From an uncultured Selenomonas sp. (lineage in GTDB: Bacteria > Bacillota > Negativicutes > Selenomonadales > Selenomonadaceae): a stretch of DNA of 11,385 bases. The notes under the pieces are model-generated. The model worked only from the letters and a program-made list of their open reading frames with translations, did no database searches and was not told where the DNA came from. Where the stretch lies: assembly GCA_947097535.1 (NCBI GenBank), contig CAMURM010000024.1, positions 1 to 11,385 of the forward strand, written 5' to 3'. The position numbers were made by a program, and so were the translations under genes. Below are positions 1 to 5,020 of the stretch, in pieces (position 1 is the first letter of the stretch; each line of letters starts with the position of its first letter).

Positions 1-1254
1 CTCGATGCCGAGACGCTCCATGAGCTTGCCGTTGCCGGCGGCCACTTCGATACCGTCGACCTTCGCCGTCACGCCGAGACCGCTGATCTCCTCGATGTTC
101 GTGACGCGCGAGCGATCGATCTCCTTGCCGTAAGCTTGCTGCAGGCTGCGGCTGATGGGATGCGACGAGGCGCTCTCAGCGAGCGCGGCAAGTTCCAGGA
201 GTTTTTTGTCATCCATCGTGCCGTGATGCACGGCGTTGACCTCGAAGACGCCGCGCGTCAAAGTGCCCGTTTTGTCGAAGACGACGGTGTCGATCTCAGC
301 GAGCATTTCGAGGTAATTCGCGCCCTTGACGAGCACGCCCTCGCGGCTCGCACCGCCGATGCCCGCGAAGAAGCTCAAGGGAACGCTGACGACGAGTGCG
401 CATGGGCAGCTCATGACGAGGAAGATCAGGGCGCGGTAAATCCATGTACCCCAGTCGGGCGCGGCATCGAGCGCGGCGAGGCGCACGACGGGCGGCACGA
501 TGGCGAGGAGGATGGCGGCCGCGACGACGATCGGCGTATAGACGCGCGCAAAACGTGCGATGAACGTCTCTGAGCGCGACTTGCGCGCGCTGGCATCCTC
601 GACAAGTTCCAAAATCTTCGAGGCGGTCGATTCGTCGAACTCCTTCGTCGTACGAATCTTCAAGACGCTCGTGAGATTGATGCAGCCGCTGACGACGGCG
701 TGCCCCTTCTCCACGTCGCGCGGCAGGCTCTCGCCCGTCAGTGCGCTCGTATTGAGCGTCGATGCGCCATCCGTGATGATGCCGTCGATGGGGATCTTCT
801 CGCCCGGCTGCACGACGATCTCCGTGCCGATTTCGATTTCGTCGGGGTCACGGCGTATAAGTTTTCCATCTTCTTCCACGTTTGCGTAATCGGGGCGGAT
901 GTCCATGAGCTCGCCGATATTCCTGCGGCTCCTGCCGACGGCATAGCTTTGAAACCATTCGCCGACCTGGTAGAAGAGCATGACGGCGATGCCTTCCACA
1001 TAGTCGCCATCCTCGTAGAGAGCAAGCCCCATCGCGCCGATGGTCGCGATAGACATCAAGAGATTTTCGTCGAGCGGACGACGATTCCATACGCCCTTCG
1101 CTGCCTTGATGATGATGTCATAGCCGACGATGAGGTACGGCACGACGTAGAGGAAGAAGCGCGGCAGACCCGCCACGGGCAGCTGGCTCAAGACGATCAT
1201 CAAGGCGGCCGCCAGAAGGATGCGGATGAGATTTCTTTTTTGTTTCTTGTTCAC
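1..1254 (-). CDS. cadA: P1B-type heavy-metal-translocating ATPase (Zn/Cd/Pb type), 3' end cut by window edge
   Basis: Inner-membrane P-type ATPase expected to pump soft divalent metals (Zn, Cd, Pb) out of the cytoplasm at the cost of ATP. The 418 visible residues carry two early hydrophobic segments (about 10-50 and 63-97), the actuator motif TGES (173-176), the transmembrane metal-binding motif SCPCALV (282-288), the phosphorylation motif DKTGTLT (327-333, Asp327), the P1B-specific HP dipeptide (365-366) and a GNGK motif (408-411). The last part of the nucleotide-binding domain, the hinge and the final helices lie beyond position 1. The start is GTG: an in-frame TAG lies a short way upstream, and AGCAGGT sits about 6 nt before the GTG. 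There is no N-terminal metal-binding domain; that domain is encoded separately by the upstream gene at 1529-1747. The CPC motif and its surrounding sequence resemble the CadA/ZntA branch more than the copper branch, but metal specificity is inferred. Confidence 0.93.
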   Translation of the reverse strand, partial: MNKKQKRNLIRILLAAALMIVLSQLPVAGLPRFFLYVVPYLIVGYDIIIKAAKGVWNRRPLDENLLMSIATIGAMGLALYEDGDYVEGIAVMLFYQVGEWFQSYAVGRSRRNIGELMDIRPDYANVEEDGKLIRRDPDEIEIGTEIVVQPGEKIPIDGIITDGASTLNTSALTGESLPRDVEKGHAVVSGCINLTSVLKIRTTKEFDESTASKILELVEDASARKSRSETFIARFARVYTPIVVAAAILLAIVPPVVRLAALDAAPDWGTWIYRALIFLVMSCPCALVVSVPLSFFAGIGGASREGVLVKGANYLEMLAEIDTVVFDKTGTLTRGVFEVNAVHHGTMDDKKLLELAALAESASSHPISRSLQQAYGKEIDRSRVTNIEEISGLGVTAKVDGIEVAAGNGKLMERLGIE

Positions 1255-1298
1255 GAAAATACCTGCTTTCCGGCGACGTGATGTTGAATCCTACTCTG

Positions 1299-1416
1299 GC
1301 GGTCAACGTCAACCGCGCATCTGCGCTCTTCGAGCTTGATTTGCGGGACGTTTTCGCATTCGAGCCGTTTCCCAATCGTCTGCGTCCTTCGGACGTGCCT
1401 CTTGGACGGCTCAGAA
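1299..1416. repeat. Tandem 118-bp unit, copy 1
   Basis: First of two adjacent 118-bp units between the HMA gene and the metal ATPase gene. Read on the plus strand, it is 16 bp (1299-1314, GCGGTCAACGTCAACC) identical to copy 2, 30 bp (1315-1344) that differ from copy 2, and 72 bp (1345-1416) matching copy 2 at 70 of 72 positions. The 72-bp part holds a small palindrome, GTCC-GAA-GGAC, nested within GAGCC/GGCTC on the minus strand, so a transcript of the operon could fold here. The unit length is not a multiple of three, so the same peptide is not read in a shared frame; this argues against coding. Confidence 0.9.
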
Positions 1417-1534
1417 GCGGTCAACGTCAACCAATCACGCTTCGCTTGCAGCTCGCGTTCTTGGGACGTTTTCGCATTCGAGCCATTTCCCAATCGTCTG
1501 CGTCCTTCGGACTTGCCTCTTGGACGGCTCAGAA
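1417..1534. repeat. Tandem 118-bp unit, copy 2
   Basis: Second 118-bp unit, directly abutting the first: conserved 16 bp at 1417-1432, variable 30 bp at 1433-1462, conserved 72 bp at 1463-1534. Its distal edge overlaps the last codons of the HMA gene: the TGA stop (1529-1531 on plus coordinates) lies inside the conserved 72-bp block. The equivalent TTCTGA also occurs at the edge of copy 1, where no gene ends. The gene may therefore use a stop codon supplied by the repeat. Confidence 0.9.
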
Positions 1535-1747
1535 TTCAATATTGCAGTCGCTTTCGATCTTGCGGCAGGCCTCTAAGACGCGCGGCATGACTTCAGCCGG
1601 CTCGCTGCCGTCGGCGAATTCGACCTTCATCTTCAGCGCCATGAAGTTCACCGTCGCGTCCTTTACGCCCTCGATCTTCTTCGTTGCGTCTTCCATCATC
1701 TGAGCGCAGTTCGCGCACTCGACTTCGATCTTGTAGCTCTTTTTCAT
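1529..1747 (-). CDS. Small HMA-domain metal-binding protein (free-standing metallochaperone-like domain)
   Basis: A 72-residue cytoplasmic protein made up of a single heavy-metal-associated domain. The metal-binding loop is ECANCAQ (residues 10-16) with the CxxC cysteines at 11 and 14, followed by the predicted helix and the strand VKDATVNF (28-35) typical of the HMA fold. The CANC context resembles N-terminal domains of CadA/ZntA ATPases more than the GMxCxxC copper chaperones. It probably binds the metal and hands it to the ATPase encoded 274 bp downstream, replacing that enzyme's missing N-terminal domain. A GGGAGG ribosome site lies 8 nt before the ATG, and a strong promoter and an operator-like repeat lie upstream. 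The two genes are in different frames, so stop-codon readthrough could not fuse them. Metal identity is inferred. Confidence 0.9.
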   Translation of the reverse strand: MKKSYKIEVECANCAQMMEDATKKIEGVKDATVNFMALKMKVEFADGSEPAEVMPRVLEACRKIESDCNIEF

Positions 1748-1765
1748 TTTAAGTTCCTCCCTGTT

Positions 1766-1785
1766 AATTAAGTGATTGTTTAATT
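1766..1785 (-). promoter_or_regulatory. Operator-like inverted repeat of the HMA/ATPase operon
   Basis: AATTAA and TTAATT form a perfect inverted repeat with 8 bp between them, lying between the -10 box and the ribosome site of the HMA gene. The position fits a repressor site, for example for an ArsR/SmtB-type metal sensor, which commonly controls cad-type operons. No such regulator gene is visible in the window, so the binding protein is inferred. Confidence 0.5.
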
Positions 1786-1795
1786 GTTTAGACTC

Positions 1796-1824
1796 ATTAT
1801 AGCGAGGGTGGAGAAGGTTGTCAA
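1796..1824 (-). promoter_or_regulatory. Consensus sigma-A promoter of the HMA/ATPase operon
   Basis: On the minus strand TTGACA (1824-1819) and TATAAT (1801-1796) are separated by exactly 17 bp. Both hexamers are perfect consensus matches. The HMA start codon lies about 50 nt downstream. Such a strong promoter would need repression, which fits the inverted repeat at 1766-1785. Confidence 0.88.
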
Positions 1825-1851
1825 GGGAAAGTTAAGAAAAACTTTGCTGAC

Positions 1852-1869
1852 TTACGCGGATTTACGCGG
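1852..1869. repeat. Direct repeat TTACGCGG x2 with 10-bp period
   Basis: TTACGCGG occurs at 1852-1859 and 1862-1869, one helical turn apart, about 28-45 bp upstream of the -35 box of the HMA promoter. Paired direct repeats at this spacing can be activator sites (for example OmpR-type response regulators), but nothing else supports a specific protein. Confidence 0.4.
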
Positions 1870-1890
1870 CTTCTGGTGAATATGCGCATG

Positions 1891-1933
1891 AAAAGGAACG
1901 GGCAGCTTCGCCGCATGGGAGAAGACGCCCGTT
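1891..1933 (-). terminator. Rho-independent terminator after the PepSY gene
   Basis: On the minus strand AACGGGC (1933-1927) pairs perfectly with GCCCGTT (1903-1897). The inner CTTC/GAAG adds 4 bp after a 2-bp mismatch, leaving an 11-nt loop. CCTTTTC follows the stem. It lies about 70 nt after the stop of the PepSY gene and upstream of the HMA promoter, so it should insulate the two units. Confidence 0.65.
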
Positions 1934-2001
1934 TCTTTATCTACAAAATATTACTTCCTGCCTCGCCGTCACAAGCGAAAGGCGCAGGCAAAAAGTGCGA
2001 G

Positions 2002-3234
2002 CTATGCCAGCGAGCCGATGCCGTTGCCGACAAGGGTGTCGGAAAGCGGCGCCGTCATGCCAACGAGGGATAGCGCGGCGAAGAGTGCGGGCAGGCGCCA
2101 CGGCACGCTCTTTGCCCCAGCCGTGCGATCGAAGACGGGCGGCCGCTCCTTCTTGCGGCGGCTGCGCTGCAGCCAGCCGACGAAGCCCGTGACGATGACG
2201 ACGGCGCTCAAAAGTCCGAGGAGCACCCAGACAAGCCGCAGAAAGAGCGTCGAATGGTTGTGCAGGTGCAAATCGCGCAGGGAGTCACACAAGCGCAGCC
2301 AGAGCGGCAGCGGCTTCGTGAAGGGCTCGATCGTGCCGTCCGCTGCGCGCAGCAGATAGACTTCCTGCCCACGGAACATCTGCGGCCGCTCGGCGTCGGC
2401 GAGGGTCAGCGCCGCAGGCTCTGCGCCATCGGAGGCTTCGACGTAGAGAAGCTCCTGCTGCGGGAAGTTTTCCTCCGCGCAGGCGATCATTTCCGAGAAG
2501 GCGATGGCGGGCGGCGCGCTTTCCCTTTGCGGTACAAGCTGTTCAACATCCTTGATGTAGCTGTTGTAGCCGAGCATGTAGATGACGATGGCGACGCCGC
2601 TCAGCGTCAGAAGCGATGCCCAGACTGCCGTGAGGATACCGAGGAAGATATGCCAGTCAAAAAAACTGCCCGCCGACGTGCCGCCTCGCATACCGCCGAA
2701 AAGCCGCCGCTTCATGAAGGACGGATAGAGGAGGACGCCGCCGAGGAGTGAAAGGAAGCTCAAGAAGCACATGACGCCGAGGAAGATCATGCCGCCCTCG
2801 CCCATGGCAAGGCGCAGGTGCAGATGGTGCATCCAGCCCATGAAGGAGGCGAGCGCCGGAGACTTCACGCCGCCTCCCTGCCACGGCACGAGCGCGCCGT
2901 CCTGCGGCGCGTAGGCGAGCGCGGAGCCGCCGCGTCCGCCGCGAGCGCCGTCGGCACGCGCCAGTCGGTAGACGAGGAGGCCGCGCTCAGGGTAGGCGGC
3001 GATCGACTGCACCCTGCTCCCGGGACGCTCGCGCTCGATCTTCTCCAGCCCCTCCGCCGCCCGCGCCCAAAGGACGCGGCTCGGCACCTCAGTGAAAGCA
3101 GGACGCTCTTCAAGTGCGTTCCAGCGCGCGACCTCGCCGTTGAAGAGCAGTGGCAGCCCCGTCAGAATGAGCAGCAGGAAAAAGGCAGCGCAGACAACGC
3201 TGATCCAGCGATGCAGGCGGTATATGAGCTTCAT
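2002..3234 (-). CDS. PepSY-associated transmembrane protein
   Basis: A 410-residue inner-membrane protein of the PepSY-associated TM-helix family; relatives are often linked to iron or siderophore handling or to membrane redox steps, but the role here is unproven. It has about five hydrophobic segments: 11-32, 147-172, 194-222, 329-354 and 381-400. Large extracytoplasmic stretches lie at about 33-130 and 223-310. Histidines cluster near the membrane faces, as is typical of the family: LHRWI (7-11), HHLHL (136-140), DWH (193-195) and LHLHNH (322-327), and could ligate haem or metal. After the fourth helix there is a basic patch, RSRRKK (357-362). The ATG is preceded by AAGGAC 8 nt upstream. 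The gene has its own promoter (3283-3311) and terminator (1891-1933), so it is probably monocistronic. Confidence 0.88.
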   Translation of the reverse strand: MKLIYRLHRWISVVCAAFFLLLILTGLPLLFNGEVARWNALEERPAFTEVPSRVLWARAAEGLEKIERERPGSRVQSIAAYPERGLLVYRLARADGARGGRGGSALAYAPQDGALVPWQGGGVKSPALASFMGWMHHLHLRLAMGEGGMIFLGVMCFLSFLSLLGGVLLYPSFMKRRLFGGMRGGTSAGSFFDWHIFLGILTAVWASLLTLSGVAIVIYMLGYNSYIKDVEQLVPQRESAPPAIAFSEMIACAEENFPQQELLYVEASDGAEPAALTLADAERPQMFRGQEVYLLRAADGTIEPFTKPLPLWLRLCDSLRDLHLHNHSTLFLRLVWVLLGLLSAVVIVTGFVGWLQRSRRKKERPPVFDRTAGAKSVPWRLPALFAALSLVGMTAPLSDTLVGNGIGSLA

Positions 3235-3282
3235 GAGACAGTCCTTTCTTTCGACACGCGCCTTTGCGCACGATTTCCGCCA

Positions 3283-3311
3283 AGAATATCACGCGTCGGC
3301 GGTGTTGTCAA
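3283..3311 (-). promoter_or_regulatory. Promoter of the PepSY gene
   Basis: On the minus strand TTGACA (3311-3306) and TATTCT (3288-3283) are 17 bp apart, about 50 nt upstream of the start codon. It lies in the 111-bp gap after the KilA-N gene, so the PepSY gene need not depend on readthrough. Confidence 0.7.
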
Positions 3312-3345
3312 TAATGAGGCGGCACGCAAAAGAGCGGCCGTGTCC

Positions 3346-4215
3346 TCAATGCTCCGCCGGCGGCAGCGTGGGTGGATTCATGCTTGCTTCCAGCCGCTTC
3401 GTACTCGGTGCACTTGTTACCGATTTCAGCTGATAGAGGGCGATGTTGCGAAGTGCTTGCAGCCGCTCGGCTTGGGGCATGTCCTGCTTGATGTATTCGG
3501 CGTTCATGGATTCGAGATTCGCCAGGATGATAAGCTCCACAACACTCGCCATATCGCGGATATTTCCTCGCGCCTCGGGATGCGCGTCCCGCCATTCTTT
3601 CGCGGTGCAGCCGAACAGTGCGACGTTGATGATGTCTGCCTCGCTCGCGTAGATCATTCGCTGATGAGCGACTGAAACAGATTCGTCCAGCAGATGCTCT
3701 TTGATGGCATCGGTATGGATGCGATAGTTTGTCCTGGCGAGGGCGCGGCGTGCTTCCCAGCCGACGGAAAGACGCTCGCCTTCCTCTTTCTTGAGCCGCT
3801 GATAATCCTTGATAATATATAGTTCGAACTCGGGCGAAAGCCATGCGGCGAATTTGAATGCAATGTCGCTATGCGCATACGTCCCGCCATAACGACCGGC
3901 TTTCGACTGAATGCCGATGGCGTTCGTTGCTTCTATCCATTTTTTAGGTGACATAAGGAATGCATTCGCACCAGATTGATTTCTAAACCCCTCGAATTCG
4001 AGGGGGTTGAAACTCGGATTATGTAATTGCTCCCATATTCCTAAGTATTCCAGGGTGGAATATAAACGCATCCAATTGCAGATTGTTTGATTGGCATCTT
4101 CGCTCCTGTACTTCGCAATATCCGTAAGCGATAGATAGTCTTTTCCATCACCGGCGAGGATTGTGCGGATTTCCAGCCCTTTGGCGGCTACGGTGCTGTG
4201 CCGTTTCGTTGTCAT
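3346..4215 (-). CDS. KilA-N domain protein
   Basis: A 289-residue protein with an N-terminal KilA-N DNA-binding domain, about residues 20-142. Family hallmarks are DYLSLTDIAKY (26-36), the W at 48 and the end block GGTYAHSDIAFKFAAWLSPEF (110-130), followed by ELYIIKDYQRL. KilA-N domains are found in phage, plasmid and large-virus proteins, often as antirepressors or regulators. Residues about 150-265 form a second, mostly helical region of unknown function (WEARRALARTNYRIHTDAIK and an acidic/hydrophobic helix around 223-240); the tail (267-289) is Pro/Ser/Thr-rich and probably disordered. The ATG overlaps the stop of the upstream Xre regulator (ATGA), so the pair is translationally coupled. 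The 5' half is AT-richer than neighbouring genes, and residues 71-76 are encoded by an 18-bp perfect palindrome. Likely an acquired element-derived gene; its target is unknown. Confidence 0.88.
   Translation of the reverse strand: MTTKRHSTVAAKGLEIRTILAGDGKDYLSLTDIAKYRSEDANQTICNWMRLYSTLEYLGIWEQLHNPSFNPLEFEGFRNQSGANAFLMSPKKWIEATNAIGIQSKAGRYGGTYAHSDIAFKFAAWLSPEFELYIIKDYQRLKKEEGERLSVGWEARRALARTNYRIHTDAIKEHLLDESVSVAHQRMIYASEADIINVALFGCTAKEWRDAHPEARGNIRDMASVVELIILANLESMNAEYIKQDMPQAERLQALRNIALYQLKSVTSAPSTKRLEASMNPPTLPPAEH
3988..4005. repeat. 18-bp perfect palindrome inside the KilA-N gene
   Basis: CCCCTCGAATTCGAGGGG is fully self-complementary with no central gap. It encodes residues 71-76 of the KilA-N protein (PLEFEG). 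Function is unknown; it could be a binding site or coincidence. Confidence 0.6.
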
Positions 4216-4745
4216 GACGTCTGCTCCTTCCTGTCATTTCGAATGATCTCATCAATGGCGATCTGCGCGGTGAGACTTGCGGCGAGGATTTTTTTGCCGA
4301 TGCGGGCGGCGGTATCGGAGGCGCTTGCCTGTGCGGGGGAATCCGGCTCCGCTTCCTGCTTCGCTGCTCTGCTTCGTCTCGTTATTTCATGACTGTCCCC
4401 GAGGACGATTTCTATGATTTTCTGCACCTTTTCCCGATCCTCCGTGCTGAGGACGCAGCCGTTGTAGGTGAGGTGCGTTTCTTTGAGGATTTTTTCAAGC
4501 GAGTATCTCCCGTGCGCATCAGCGCGATACGGCGCCGCTGCCGCGTCCCAGCCTATGAGATCGAGCGGCGCAACACCGAAAAGTTCGGCGAACTTGGCGA
4601 TCGTCTTCTGCTTGAGGTTCCGGATCTGACCGCTTTCGTAGCGCTGTACCGTCGCTTCGTTCACGCCGATCTTTTTGCCGACGTCTGCAAGGGTCATGCC
4701 TTTTTCCAGACGCAGGCGGCGGAGTTTTTCGTGGATATTTGCCAT
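4212..4745 (-). CDS. Xre-family transcriptional regulator
   Basis: A 177-residue cytoplasmic DNA-binding protein. The N-terminal helix-turn-helix domain (about 5-64) has the usual pattern: LRRLRLEKGMTLADVGKKIG, then VNEATVQRYESGQ (28-40) as the recognition region, and LAELFGVAPLDL-like spacing (FAELFGVAPLDLIGW, 52-66). Residues about 80-116 (SLEKILKETHLTYNG, TEDREKVQKIIEIVLG) resemble the short C-terminal helical region of small phage-type repressors. The tail (120-177) is charged and helical. The start at 4745 is chosen because AGGGAGGG lies just upstream, while a longer in-frame ATG at 4808 has no such site and would cover the promoter palindromes. The gene overlaps the KilA-N gene by 4 nt. 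Two inverted repeats at the promoter suggest autoregulation. The pairing recalls a phage repressor/antirepressor switch. Confidence 0.88.
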   Translation of the reverse strand: MANIHEKLRRLRLEKGMTLADVGKKIGVNEATVQRYESGQIRNLKQKTIAKFAELFGVAPLDLIGWDAAAAPYRADAHGRYSLEKILKETHLTYNGCVLSTEDREKVQKIIEIVLGDSHEITRRSRAAKQEAEPDSPAQASASDTAARIGKKILAASLTAQIAIDEIIRNDRKEQTS

Positions 4746-4763
4746 CGTCTGCCCTCCCTTCGC

Positions 4764-4796
4764 TATTATGGTAATATAATACTGCATGAAATGCAA
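4764..4796 (-). promoter_or_regulatory. Promoter/operator region of the Xre-KilA-N cassette
   Basis: Two inverted repeats lie side by side 19-50 bp upstream of the Xre start: TATTAT/ATAATA with a 6-bp spacer (4764-4781) and TGCAT/ATGCA with a 3-bp spacer (4783-4795). A TTGCAT (-35-like, 4796-4791 on the minus strand) overlaps the second repeat; several AT-rich hexamers could serve as -10. The arrangement fits self-repression by the Xre protein, but the exact promoter boxes are uncertain. Confidence 0.45.
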
Positions 4797-4851
4797 TGTT
4801 CTTCTCATGCGGAAAGAGAAATCCGCGCCCTTTTCCCATACATCGGTGCTG

Positions 4852-4870
4852 CGTCGAGGATTTGTCGACG
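4852..4870. repeat. Short perfect hairpin
   Basis: CGTCGA and TCGACG flank a 7-nt loop in the divergent intergenic region between the Xre gene and the DUF438 gene. No T-run follows on either strand, so it is not a clear terminator. Confidence 0.4.
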
Positions 4871-4884
4871 ACGAGAGGACAGTG

Positions 4885-4920
4885 CAGATGTGTGAAGATG
4901 GGTGGCTGAATTTATCAGTG
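4885..4920 (+). repeat. 36-bp interspersed repeat, solo half-copy
   Basis: The 36 bp from CAGATGTGTG to TTATCAGTG are identical to 8809-8844. Here the matching left arm (GGGAA..CTGATAAA) is absent, so this looks like one end of a larger or decayed element. The copy points towards the DUF438 gene, ending 49 bp before its -10 box. The downstream CTTCC resembles the arm end (ATTCCC) of the other copy. Confidence 0.85.
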
Positions 4921-4930
4921 CTTCCTTAAA

Positions 4931-4975
4931 CTTGTAACAAATATGACGACAAGCTCTCGGCTCATCTGCTATAAT
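4931..4975 (+). promoter_or_regulatory. Promoter region of the DUF438 gene
   Basis: A perfect TATAAT -10 box lies at 4970-4975, 45 bp before the start codon. No good -35 is found at 17 bp (CGACAA), which suggests help from an activator. CTTGT (4931-4935) and ACAAG (4949-4953) form an inverted repeat centred about 41 bp before the expected transcription start, and TTGTAACAA is itself near-palindromic. A Crp/Fnr-type or Rex-type site is possible, but the match to any known consensus is incomplete. Confidence 0.5.
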
Positions 4976-5020
4976 GACTGCAATGAGAAACGCATTCAGC
5001 ATGAACAGGAGCGATCAGAT

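Noticed and set aside
136..1281. Plus-strand open frames opposite the metal ATPase
   Set aside because: They lie antisense to a reading frame with CPC, DKTGT and HP motifs and have no recognisable content.
1315..1462. CRISPR-like repeat-spacer arrangement in the 118-bp units
   Set aside because: Only two units, with an 88-bp contiguous conserved block and no cas genes; the dimensions do not fit an array.
1251..1493. Minus-strand small open frames sharing a MGNGSNAKTS start
   Set aside because: The shared peptide is only the 118-bp repeat read twice; the period is not a multiple of three and no ribosome site precedes either start.
1876..2073. Small plus-strand open frame in the gap before the PepSY gene end
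   Set aside because: It overlaps the terminator hairpin and the antisense of the PepSY gene and has no ribosome site.
4810..4827. GCGGA/TCCGC hairpin followed by CCCTTTTCCC as a plus-strand terminator
   Set aside because: No plus-strand gene ends upstream, and the 5-bp stem is too weak.
4805..5002. Small minus-strand open frame across the 36-bp repeat
   Set aside because: A related peptide is read from the other repeat copy, so it is repeat sequence read as protein; it has no ribosome site and crosses the DUF438 promoter.
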